DNA of 7,382 nt. It comes from Bacteroides sp. Its GTDB lineage: Bacteria; Bacteroidota; Bacteroidia; Bacteroidales; Bacteroidaceae. The stretch covers positions 1-7,382 of the forward strand of contig JASLDF010000058.1 of assembly GCA_030151635.1 (NCBI GenBank), in the 5' to 3' direction. Below, one piece after another: positions 1-6,944 of this stretch. Each line of letters starts with the position of its first letter. Within the stretch, counting starts at the first letter, position 1. The notes beneath the pieces were generated by a model. That model worked only from the letters and a program-made list of their open reading frames with translations. It ran no database searches and was not told the DNA's origin. The translations under genes and the position numbers were made by a program.

Positions 1-92
1 TCGGAACAGAGAAAGCTCCTAAGAAGCGTACTCGTCGTTCAAGAAAAAGTAACAGTGAAGCAACTGATTCTGCATCAACAACAGAAGAATAA
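1..92 (+). CDS. C-terminal end of an unidentified protein (5' partial)
   Basis: The frame beginning at base 3 is open and ends at TAA 90-92, giving about 29 residues. The tail starts with a Lys/Arg cluster (KAPKKRTRRSRK) and ends in a Ser/Thr/Glu-rich, acidic stretch (ATDSASTTEE). It is low-complexity and almost certainly disordered. Basic tails like this are common on nucleic-acid-binding proteins such as RNA helicases and ribosome-associated factors, but nothing visible identifies the family. A strong terminator begins 37 bases after the stop, which supports this being a real gene end on the + strand. Reading frame and stop are fairly secure; function is unknown because the body of the gene lies outside the window. 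Confidence 0.6.
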   Translation, partial: GTEKAPKKRTRRSRKSNSEATDSASTTEE

Positions 93-128
93 GCCACTAA
101 ATTTTTATTTTTCTAAATACTATAAATG

Positions 129-159
129 GAGGATGTCCCAACGGGCATCCTCTTTTTTT
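129..159 (+). terminator. Intrinsic terminator after the upstream gene
   Basis: A 10-bp stem pairs 129-138 with 143-152 (one G-U wobble) around a CAAC loop at 139-142. A run of seven T follows at 153-159. This is a textbook Rho-independent terminator. It separates the upstream gene from the efflux operon, which must therefore have its own promoter in the following gap. Confidence 0.9.
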
Positions 160-193
160 ATTTAAATATGTTACTTGTTGTGTCTCTTATCTA

Positions 194-224
194 TTGATGA
201 ACTTACTTTCTTTGGTTAATTTTG
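194..224 (+). promoter_or_regulatory. Candidate distal promoter (P1) of the efflux operon
   Basis: TAATTTTG at 217-224 matches the Bacteroidota -7 consensus TAnnTTTG. A TTG at 194-196 lies 20 bases upstream, in the expected place for the -33 element. Transcription would begin near 230 and give a 5' leader of roughly 110 bases that includes the inverted repeats at 246-291. Both boxes are short and the region is AT-rich, so this is a motif-based prediction only. Confidence 0.4.
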
Positions 225-245
225 TCTTCTAGTATCTTGTTGATT

Positions 246-269
246 TTTAGTTATGTACTTTTAACTAAA
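246..269 (+). repeat. Inverted repeat, 8-bp arms (candidate operator or leader hairpin)
   Basis: TTTAGTTA at 246-253 is the exact reverse complement of TAACTAAA at 262-269, with an 8-base spacer. The arms contain the same TAGTT/AACTA core as the palindrome at 277-291. The repeat could be a DNA site for the TetR-family regulator encoded just downstream, or a weak hairpin in a P1 transcript. The arms are AT-rich, so chance cannot be excluded. Confidence 0.4.
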
Positions 270-276
270 TCCAATA

Positions 277-300
277 AAACTATAATAGTTTAAATAGTTT
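277..300 (+). promoter_or_regulatory. Candidate TetR-family operator: palindrome plus extra half-site
   Basis: AAACTAT (277-283), a central A (284) and ATAGTTT (285-291) form a perfect 15-bp palindrome. A third copy of the half-site ATAGTTT follows at 294-300, 9 bases after the previous copy. The palindrome covers the place where the -33 element of the proximal promoter (box at 309-316) would lie, the usual geometry for repression by a TetR-family dimer. The regulator gene begins at 344. The repeats are seen directly; the operator role is inferred. Confidence 0.5.
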
Positions 301-308
301 TATATCTC

Positions 309-316
309 TATATTTG
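309..316 (+). promoter_or_regulatory. Candidate proximal promoter (P2) -7 box
   Basis: TATATTTG matches the Bacteroidota -7 consensus TAnnTTTG exactly and sits 27 bases before the ATG at 344. The predicted start near 321-324 would give a leader of about 20 bases. No good TTTG is present at -33; the sequence there (about 285-292) is instead part of the palindrome at 277-291. The box helps decide the regulator's start codon, because the in-frame TTG at 314-316 lies inside it. Confidence 0.5.
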
Positions 317-343
317 CATTTCCTTATTTGGTATAAATTTAAT

Positions 344-991
344 ATGAATGTAGAATTGGACGCAAAGGAAATTTTGAGAAATCGTGTACTAGATATGACT
401 AATAATTTGTTCTCTACCTATGGAATTAAGACGATAACTATGGATGAAATTGCATCTTCTGTTGGTATTTCTAAAAGAACACTTTATGAGTTGTTTACTG
501 ATAAAGCAGACTTACTCTATGCTAGTGTTAGCAGAAATCAAGAAATGATGAGGGAGTATGTCGATGGTGTCTTAGCAAGTACTGATAATGTATTAGAGGT
601 GATTATGAATTGTTATAAGTATACAATTAAGAATTATCACAATGTTAATCCTCGTTTTTTTGAAGATATAAAGAAATATCCGCTTGCTTTTCATCTTTTC
701 ACTAAGGGGCAAAAAGAAGATTCAAAGAAAAGTGTTGATTTCTTCAATAAAGGTGTTGAACAGGGATTATTCCGTACTGATGTTAATTTTGAGGTGTTGA
801 ACTTACTTCTCAAAGAGCAAATGAACGTCTTGATGAACTCTGAGGTAAATAAGCTTTATTCTATGGTACTTATTTACGAGTCTATTACTTTTACTTTTTT
901 ACGTGGTGTTTCTACGGAAAAAGGATATAATGAATTGGAAGCACTTGTTAAAGAGTATAGACTTGAACAAGGTAAAAATTATTTAATCTAA
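344..991 (+). CDS. TetR/AcrR-family transcriptional regulator, probable repressor of the efflux operon
   Basis: This 215-residue protein has the length and layout of TetR/AcrR regulators, which bind DNA as dimers and let go when a small ligand binds the C-terminal domain. Residues 10-58 form the DNA-binding domain: helix 1 ends in LFSTYG (22-27), and the helix-turn-helix (about 32-51) reads TMDEIASSVGIS followed by KRTLYELF. KADLL (54-58) opens helix 4. The rest is helical and variable, as expected for a ligand pocket, so the inducer cannot be predicted. ATG 344 is chosen over the in-frame TTG at 314 because that TTG lies within a promoter box and the added residues are not TetR-like. The gene lies 6 bp before the channel gene, so it is probably co-transcribed and autoregulated through the repeats at 246-300. 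Local repressor is most likely; activator is possible. Confidence 0.92.
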   Translation: MNVELDAKEILRNRVLDMTNNLFSTYGIKTITMDEIASSVGISKRTLYELFTDKADLLYASVSRNQEMMREYVDGVLASTDNVLEVIMNCYKYTIKNYHNVNPRFFEDIKKYPLAFHLFTKGQKEDSKKSVDFFNKGVEQGLFRTDVNFEVLNLLLKEQMNVLMNSEVNKLYSMVLIYESITFTFLRGVSTEKGYNELEALVKEYRLEQGKNYLI

Positions 992-997
992 GAATGT

Positions 998-2389
998 ATG
1001 ATTTTTTATAGAAAAATATTGTTAGTGTCATTTTTATTTCTGGGATTTAGCATGTCTAATTTTGCTCAAACTACTTCTACAGGTAATAATATGATTATTG
1101 ATAAATTGACGATATCACTTGAAGAAGCCGTTGATATTGCAGTTTCCTCTAATCCTACAATTGTTATTGCGGGTAAGGAGGTTGAAATTAAGAAGCAAGC
1201 TAAGAATGAAGTTCTTTGGAATTTGCTTCCTGAAGCTACTATTAATGGTTCGTATTCTAATACGATCAAGAAACAGACCATGGCTATGGACTTAGGGGGG
1301 GAAGTACAGACTTTTAAAGTAGGTATGAAACATAATTACACTGGTTCGCTTAATGTAAACCTTCCAATTTTCGCTCCAGCTTTGTATAAAACTATGACTT
1401 TGTCTAAGGAAGATGTGAGTTTAGCTTTAGAGAAATCACGTGCATCAAAGATTGATTTGATAAATCAAGTTGTTAAGGCCTATTTTCAAATTTTGCTTGC
1501 TCAGGATAGCTATATGGTTTTAAATAAAAGTTTGCTTCAAGCTGAAGACAATCTTTCTGTTGTTAGTTCTAAATTTAAGTTTGGTAAGGTTAGTGAATAT
1601 GATCAAATTAGAGCTGAGGTTCAGATGAGAAATATTCGCCCTTCTGTTATTGCTGCTGAAAATGCTGTACGTTTAGCTAAAATGCAATTAAAGGTCTTAT
1701 TAGGGATTTCTAGTCCCGTTGATTTAGTTATTGAAGATAAGTTAGATGAGTATGGGGTGGTATTGAAGGAGGATGTTTATCAGTTTGATTTGGAATATAA
1801 TTATTCTATTGATTTATCAAATAACTCTGATCTAAAGCAACTTGATTTGTCAGAGCGTATGCTTAAACAATCTGTAAAACTTCAAAGAACGAATTATTTA
1901 CCTATTGTATCCTTGGATTATAATTACACGTATATGGCTTTGGAGAATAGAAGTAATGTATTTGATTATAGTTGGTATCCTACTTCTTCAATTGGTGTTA
2001 AAGTTTCAATCCCTTTGTTTAGAGGAAGTAATATGACCAAAGTTAGACAATCCAAGATTGAACTTTCTAAGATGTATTTTATGAAACAAAATACTGAAAG
2101 ACAACTAAGAATGCAGGCATCAAGTTATTTAGATAATATGAGAGCTAGTTCTGAGCAATTGGAAAGTAACCATTTAGGTGTAGAGCAAGCTCTGAAAGGA
2201 AGGTCAATTGCTAAAAAAATGTATGAGGTAGGTAAAGGTACTATTTTAGAGTTGAATGATTCTGAAGTTGCTTTAGTTCAATCTCAGTTAGCGTATAATC
2301 AAGCTATATTTGATTTCCTTTCTGCCAAGTGTGACTATTCTAGAGTTATTGGGTTAGTGAGTTTTTATAAAAATATTAAGAATAAATAA
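998..2389 (+). CDS. TolC-family outer-membrane efflux channel
   Basis: A 463-residue outer-membrane factor that forms the trimeric exit duct of a tripartite efflux pump. Residues 1-24 are a signal peptide (MIFYRK, a hydrophobic core, then NFAQ), probably cut by signal peptidase I near 23-24; there is no lipobox Cys. The mature protein starts the first outer-membrane efflux repeat with SLEEAVDIAVSSNP. The second repeat covers about 275-455 and ends in a typical YEVGKGTILELNDSEVAL segment (409-426) followed by QSQLAYNQAIFDFL. The halves are long helices with short strand regions, as in TolC/OprM. It lies 6 bp after the regulator and 14 bp before the adaptor. ATG 998 is used because the overlapping ATG at 994 is in another frame. 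A seven-G run at 1295-1301 is unusual in this AT-rich gene. Substrate specificity is set by the pump, not this channel. Confidence 0.93.
   Translation: MIFYRKILLVSFLFLGFSMSNFAQTTSTGNNMIIDKLTISLEEAVDIAVSSNPTIVIAGKEVEIKKQAKNEVLWNLLPEATINGSYSNTIKKQTMAMDLGGEVQTFKVGMKHNYTGSLNVNLPIFAPALYKTMTLSKEDVSLALEKSRASKIDLINQVVKAYFQILLAQDSYMVLNKSLLQAEDNLSVVSSKFKFGKVSEYDQIRAEVQMRNIRPSVIAAENAVRLAKMQLKVLLGISSPVDLVIEDKLDEYGVVLKEDVYQFDLEYNYSIDLSNNSDLKQLDLSERMLKQSVKLQRTNYLPIVSLDYNYTYMALENRSNVFDYSWYPTSSIGVKVSIPLFRGSNMTKVRQSKIELSKMYFMKQNTERQLRMQASSYLDNMRASSEQLESNHLGVEQALKGRSIAKKMYEVGKGTILELNDSEVALVQSQLAYNQAIFDFLSAKCDYSRVIGLVSFYKNIKNK
1295..1301 (+). repeat. G7 homopolymer inside the channel gene
   Basis: Seven consecutive G encode Gly100-Gly101 and the first base of Glu102 in an otherwise AT-rich gene. 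Losing one G brings a TAG into frame within about nine codons, and gaining one brings a TAA into frame within about eight. Poly-G tracts are common slippage sites, so this could act as a contingency switch, or simply be a place prone to sequencing error. Confidence 0.45.
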
Positions 2390-2403
2390 TTGATAACTAA
2401 AAT

Positions 2404-3423
2404 ATGAAAAAGTTATTACGTTCTGTCTTCGTTTTGTCTGCTGTGGCAATGCTTATGTCATGCGGAGGCAAGTCAGAAGAAAAGTCAACTGTTGTTGAAG
2501 ATTTAAGACCTGTAGTTAAACTAGCAAACGTTTCAGAAAGACCGGTAGCCCAAGTTTATGAATATACTGGTACTATCGACCCTGAGTTTAAAAATAACAT
2601 TGCTCCTGCTTCACCTTTGAGAATTAGTCGAATTCTTGTTGAGGTTGGTGATTTTGTATCTAAAGGTCAAAAGCTAGTGTATATGGATACTTCCAGTTTC
2701 AAGCAAACGCAACTGCAGTTAGAGAATGAAAAACGAGAGTTTGATCGCGTGGATGAATTGTATAAAGTAGGAGGAGTATCGAAGTCTGAATGGGAAATGG
2801 TTAAGATGTCATTAGATATTTGTCAAACTACCTATGATAATTTGCTTGAAAACACGACTCTTTTAAGTCCTATTGCAGGTATTGTAACTGCAAGAAACTA
2901 TGATAATGGTGATCTATATAGTGGCTCGACTCCTGTATTAATTGTTGAACAGATTTCTCCTGTAAAGTTACTGGTAAGTGTATCTGAAAGTCATTTTTCT
3001 AAATTAAAAAAGGGTGCGAGTGTTGATGTTCGTTTAGATGTGTATCCTGCTGATGTGTTTGTAGGTAATGTAAGTTTGGTTTATCCAACAATTAATCCTG
3101 AAACAAGAACCTTTAATGTTGAAATTAAACTTAGTAACGCTAAGAATTTGATTCGCCCTGGTATGTTTGCTAGAGCAATCTTTAATTTTGGTGATCAAAA
3201 CCATGTTGTTGTGCCAGATCAAGCTATTGTGAAGCAATCAGGTTCAGGAGAGCGTTTTGTATACGTGTTCAAAGATGGTAAAGTCTTTTATCATAAGGTT
3301 GAGCTTGGTCGTAGAATGGGCGATGAATTTGAATTAATTTCTGGTGTGGCTAATAATGCATCTGTTGTTATTGCAGGTCAATCTCGTTTGGCAGATGGTG
3401 TTGATGTTCGTGTTGTAGAATAA
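2404..3423 (+). CDS. RND efflux periplasmic adaptor (membrane-fusion protein), lipoprotein
   Basis: A 339-residue adaptor of the HlyD/AcrA type that links the RND pump to the outer-membrane channel. The N-terminus is a lipoprotein signal with lipobox LMSC, so Cys20 is the likely acylated residue and anchors the protein in a membrane. The two halves of the biotinyl-lipoyl domain are visible at about 64-95 (RILVEVGDFVSKGQKLVYMD) and 150-183 (LLSPIAGIVTARNYDNGD). Between them lies an alpha-helical hairpin (about 96-148) that should contact the channel. A beta-barrel domain (about 186-262) includes TINPETRTFNVE and LIRPGMFARA, both typical of RND adaptors, and a membrane-proximal domain (265-339) includes VVVPDQAIV. 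It is somewhat shorter than AcrA (about 397 residues). It lies 14 bp after the channel gene and 40 bp before the pump gene. Confidence 0.94.
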   Translation: MKKLLRSVFVLSAVAMLMSCGGKSEEKSTVVEDLRPVVKLANVSERPVAQVYEYTGTIDPEFKNNIAPASPLRISRILVEVGDFVSKGQKLVYMDTSSFKQTQLQLENEKREFDRVDELYKVGGVSKSEWEMVKMSLDICQTTYDNLLENTTLLSPIAGIVTARNYDNGDLYSGSTPVLIVEQISPVKLLVSVSESHFSKLKKGASVDVRLDVYPADVFVGNVSLVYPTINPETRTFNVEIKLSNAKNLIRPGMFARAIFNFGDQNHVVVPDQAIVKQSGSGERFVYVFKDGKVFYHKVELGRRMGDEFELISGVANNASVVIAGQSRLADGVDVRVVE

Positions 3424-3463
3424 GTGGGTTACTCACTCAATATAAATATTAAAGAAATAGTTT

Positions 3464-6400
3464 ATGAGTTTATATGAAGGAGCTGTAAAAAAGCCCATTA
3501 TGACATCGCTATGTTTTTTAGCTGTCGTTATTTTCGGGCTTTTTTCTCTATCTAAACTACCGGTAGATTTGTATCCAGATATTGATACAAATACAATCAT
3601 GGTTTTAACAGCCTACAATGGGGCTAGTGCTTCTGATATTGAGAATAATGTCACTAAGCCTTTAGAAAATACATTGAATTCTGTAAGTAATTTAAAGCAT
3701 ATTACATCGAAATCTTCAGAGAATATGTCTGTCATTACACTTGAGTTCGAATTTGGTAATGATATTGATGTTATTACGAATGATGTTCGCGACAAATTGG
3801 ATATGATCAGTTCTTATCTTCCTGATGAAGCCGATACACCTATAATATTCAAGTTCAGTACGGATATGATCCCTATTGTACTTTTATCAGTGCAAGCAAA
3901 GGAAAGTTTGCCTGCTTTGTATAAGATTTTAGATGATAATGTTGTCAATCCTTTGGCACGTGTCCCTGGAGTGGGAACTGTTTCTATATCTGGAGCGCCT
4001 AAACGTGAAATTCAGGTATATTGTGACCCCGGTAAACTAGAGGCCTATAATATCACTATTGAACAAATCAGTAGTATCATTGGTGCCGAGAATAAGAATA
4101 TTCCTGGAGGTACTTTTGATACGGGTAATGAAACTTATTCTCTTCGTGTGGAAGGTGAGTTTTCTGATGCTTCGGAGTTAAACAATCTAGTGGTAGGTAG
4201 TCGCAATGGTACGAATATCTTTTTAAATGAAGTTGCCCGTGTTGTCGATACTGTACAAGAACGAGCACAAGAAACATATAATAATGGAGTCAAGGGTGCA
4301 GTAGTTGTTATTCAAAAACAATCGGGTGCTAACTCTGTAAATATTTCGAAGGCTGTTTTAAAGGCTTTGCCACGTCTACAAGCTAACTTACCTAGTGATG
4401 TAGAGTTGGGTATTATTGTAGATACATCAGAAAATATTTTGAATACAATTAATAGTTTGGCAGAAACCGTAATGTACGCATTGGTTTTTGTTGTACTTGT
4501 TGTTTTTTTCTTTTTAGGAAGATGGAGAGCAACTCTGATTATCTGTTTAACAATACCTCTGTCACTGATTGCTTCGTTTATATATTTAGCAATTACTGGA
4601 AATACAATTAATATAATTTCGCTTTCATCTTTATCCATCGCAATTGGTATGGTTGTTGATGACGCTATTGTAGTTTTGGAAAACGTTTCAACTCATATTG
4701 AAAGAGGTTCAGAACCTAAACAAGCTGCTATACATGGTACAAATGAAGTAGCTATTTCTGTAATCGCATCAACATTAACTATGATTGCTGTGTTTTTCCC
4801 ATTGACTTTAGTTTCTGGTATTACAGGGGTTATGTTTAGACAATTGGGTTGGATGATGTGTGCTATTATGTTTATTTCAACTTTAGCTGCATTAGCATTG
4901 ACTCCTATGTTATGTTCACAGATGTTGAAGAAGCAAGAGTCCGAGTCTAAATTATTTAAGACTTTATATACCCCAATTCTAAAAGTATTGAACTTATTAG
5001 ATAAGTGGTATGCAGGAATTTTGAATTGGGCAGTTCGTCATCGTACAGTAGTTATCATTTTATGTTTAGGATTCTTTGTTGCTAGTATTTTTATGATGAA
5101 GGGTATTAGTACTGAGTTTTTCCCAGCACAAGACAATGCTCGTATCGCTGTAAAACTAGAATTACCGATTGGTACCCGTACAGAAGTTTCTCAGGAGCTT
5201 GCTGGAAAGATTTCAAATCAGTGGTTAGAGAAATACAATAAAGAGATTAAAGTATGTAATTACACAGTAGGACAAGCCGATACTGATAATACTTGGGCTT
5301 CCATGCAAGATAACGGCTCGCACATTATAGCTTTCAACTTGAATCTAGTCAATCCTGGAGACCGAGTTCTTACGTTAGAACAAGTCTGCGATATGATGAG
5401 GGATGATTTAAGAGAGTATCCAGAGTTTACAAAAGCTAATGTTATTTTAGGAGGTAGTAATACTGGGATAGCAGGTCAACCTACTGCAGACTTTGAAATT
5501 TATGGTTATAGTCTAGCTGAAACCGACAGTGTTGCTGCTGACTTGAAACGTAGGTTGCTTAACGTCAGAGGCGTGTCTGAAGTTAATATCAGTAGAGCAG
5601 ATTATCAACCTGAATATCAAGTTGAATTTGATAGGCAGAAATTAGCTCTTCATGGTTTGAATCTTTCTACTGCTGGAACTTTTGTTCGTAATCGTATTAA
5701 TGGTGCATTGGCATCTAAATACCGTGAAGACGGTGATGAGTATGATATTAAGGTTCGTTATGCTCCAGAATTTAGAACAAGTATTGAAACTATTGAGAAT
5801 ATTTTGATTTATAACAATCTAGGTCAGTCTGTACGTGTTAAAGAGGTGGGCAAAGTAGTTGAGAAATTTGCACCTCCTACTATCGAACGTAAAGACCGTC
5901 AGCGTATTAATACAGTTTCTGCTGTCATTTCGGGTGCTGCTCTTGGAGATGTGGTTAAGGCTGGTAATGATGTGATTAAAGAGATGGATATGCCCTATGG
6001 TGTAACTATTCAGGTAGCTGGTTCTTTCGAAGATCAACAAGAGTCATTCAGAGATCTAGGTGTTCTTGCGATTCTGATTGTTATTTTGGTATTTATCGTA
6101 ATGGCAGCACAATTCGAATCGCTAACATATCCGTTTATTATTATGTTCTCTCTCCCATTTGCTTTCAGTGGCGTGTTGATGGCACTATTCTTTACTCAAA
6201 GCACACTTAGTGTGATGAGTTTGTTAGGTGCGATTATGTTAATTGGTATTGTTGTTAAAAATGGTATTGTGTTAATTGACTACATAACACTATGCCGTGA
6301 ACGTGGACTTTCTATTATTGCTTCAGTTATAGCATCAGGAAAAAGCCGTTTACGTCCAGTACTTATGACTACTGCAACAACTGTATTAGGGATGATTCCT

Positions 6401-6607
6401 ATGGCAGTTAGTACGGGGCAAGGTGCAGAGATGTGGAGACCTATGGCAATTGCAGTTATTGGTGGGTTAACAGTATCAACTATTTTGACATTGATACTGA
6501 TTCCAACTTTATACTGTGTTTTTGCAGGCACTGGAATTAAACATCAACGTAAACTATTGCGTCAAAATAATGAAATGAGTAGTTATTTTAAAGGTGTGAA
6601 TCAATAA
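3464..6607 (+). CDS. RND multidrug efflux pump, inner-membrane permease (HAE1/AcrB type)
   Basis: A full-length 1047-residue proton-driven pump that, as a trimer, takes amphiphilic compounds from the periplasm or membrane and passes them to the channel. The layout is the duplicated RND plan: TM1 (about 12-30), a periplasmic loop, TM2-6 (about 335-485), TM7 (about 527-546), a second loop, and TM8-12 (about 866-1021). The proton-relay residues of AcrB are present: Asp399-Asp400 in GMVVDDAIVVLENV (TM4), Lys932 in GIVVKNGIVLIDY (TM10), and Arg962/Thr969 in SRLRPVLMTT. The Asp-Asp pair points to the hydrophobe/amphiphile class rather than CusA-type metal pumps, where one Asp is usual. The start MSLYEGAVKKP is typical of Bacteroidales members. 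A basic, hydrophilic tail (about 1025-1047) reaches into the cytoplasm, next to where a PII-like partner could bind. Substrates cannot be read from sequence. Confidence 0.96.
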   Translation: MSLYEGAVKKPIMTSLCFLAVVIFGLFSLSKLPVDLYPDIDTNTIMVLTAYNGASASDIENNVTKPLENTLNSVSNLKHITSKSSENMSVITLEFEFGNDIDVITNDVRDKLDMISSYLPDEADTPIIFKFSTDMIPIVLLSVQAKESLPALYKILDDNVVNPLARVPGVGTVSISGAPKREIQVYCDPGKLEAYNITIEQISSIIGAENKNIPGGTFDTGNETYSLRVEGEFSDASELNNLVVGSRNGTNIFLNEVARVVDTVQERAQETYNNGVKGAVVVIQKQSGANSVNISKAVLKALPRLQANLPSDVELGIIVDTSENILNTINSLAETVMYALVFVVLVVFFFLGRWRATLIICLTIPLSLIASFIYLAITGNTINIISLSSLSIAIGMVVDDAIVVLENVSTHIERGSEPKQAAIHGTNEVAISVIASTLTMIAVFFPLTLVSGITGVMFRQLGWMMCAIMFISTLAALALTPMLCSQMLKKQESESKLFKTLYTPILKVLNLLDKWYAGILNWAVRHRTVVIILCLGFFVASIFMMKGISTEFFPAQDNARIAVKLELPIGTRTEVSQELAGKISNQWLEKYNKEIKVCNYTVGQADTDNTWASMQDNGSHIIAFNLNLVNPGDRVLTLEQVCDMMRDDLREYPEFTKANVILGGSNTGIAGQPTADFEIYGYSLAETDSVAADLKRRLLNVRGVSEVNISRADYQPEYQVEFDRQKLALHGLNLSTAGTFVRNRINGALASKYREDGDEYDIKVRYAPEFRTSIETIENILIYNNLGQSVRVKEVGKVVEKFAPPTIERKDRQRINTVSAVISGAALGDVVKAGNDVIKEMDMPYGVTIQVAGSFEDQQESFRDLGVLAILIVILVFIVMAAQFESLTYPFIIMFSLPFAFSGVLMALFFTQSTLSVMSLLGAIMLIGIVVKNGIVLIDYITLCRERGLSIIASVIASGKSRLRPVLMTTATTVLGMIPMAVSTGQGAEMWRPMAIAVIGGLTVSTILTLILIPTLYCVFAGTGIKHQRKLLRQNNEMSSYFKGVNQ

Positions 6608-6631
6608 CAGTTACAACTAATCTAAGAAAGA

Positions 6632-6925
6632 ATGAAATCAATATTAATAACTTTTGATCAAGCTCACTACGAGAGAATTATTACTACATTAGATAGACTG
6701 AATTGTAGAGGATTTACGTATTGGGAAAGAGTACAGGGTAGAGGATCTAAAACTGGTGATCCACATTTTGGCAGTCATGCTTGGCCTTCTATGTGTTCTG
6801 CAATTTTAGCAGTAGTTGAAGATGATCGAGTAGATCCAATTTTAACTGTATTGAAAAGAATGGATGAAGATAAAGATAAGTTAGGTTTACGAGCATTTGT
6901 TACAAATGTAGAGCAAGCCATTTAA
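6632..6925 (+). CDS. Small PII-like signalling protein linked to the RND pump
   Basis: A 97-residue soluble protein with the length and pattern expected of the PII superfamily (trimeric ferredoxin-like fold, beta-alpha-beta-beta-alpha-beta). MKSILITFD starts strand 1, residues 10-23 form helix 1, and FTYWERVQGRG (28-38) resembles the strand before the PII T-loop (VKGFGRQKG in GlnB). A T-loop-like segment GSKTGDPHFGSHAWP (38-52) follows, then a hydrophobic strand AILAVVED (57-64), helix 2 (66-77) and a last strand LRAFVTNVEQAI. Canonical sites differ: Lys40 replaces the 2-oxoglutarate-binding Gln39, the uridylylated Tyr51 is missing, the B-loop TGxxGDGK is not recognisable, and the chain stops before the nucleotide-contacting C-terminal arginines. 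His45, His49 and Cys55 could bind metal. It lies 24 bp after the pump gene and just before the terminator, so it is the last operon gene. Family assignment is by pattern only; role is inferred. Confidence 0.72.
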   Translation: MKSILITFDQAHYERIITTLDRLNCRGFTYWERVQGRGSKTGDPHFGSHAWPSMCSAILAVVEDDRVDPILTVLKRMDEDKDKLGLRAFVTNVEQAI

Positions 6926-6944
6926 TTTATACTACCATGATTAG

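Noticed and set aside
168..197. Nine-codon open frame starting at ATG 168 between the terminator and P1
   Set aside because: It is very short, lies before any predicted promoter start, and has no translation signal, so it is expected by chance.
3423..3437. Small hairpin (GTGGG, TTA loop, CTCAC) in the gap between adaptor and pump genes as a terminator or attenuator
   Set aside because: The stem is only 5-6 bp with a G-U pair and no T-run follows. At most it could be a minor mRNA-processing or stability element.
4312..4638. 108-codon open frame on the minus strand opposite the pump gene
   Set aside because: It lies fully within the pump's conserved coding region (including TM2-TM3), has no recognisable domain, and is a shadow of the real frame. 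The other minus-strand frames were set aside for the same reason.
3464..6607. Pump as a CusA-type heavy-metal exporter, suggested by the PII-like neighbour
   Set aside because: TM4 carries the Asp399-Asp400 pair of HAE1 pumps, and the N-terminal and TM10 motifs match drug-type RND proteins. Metal export remains possible only if shown by experiment.
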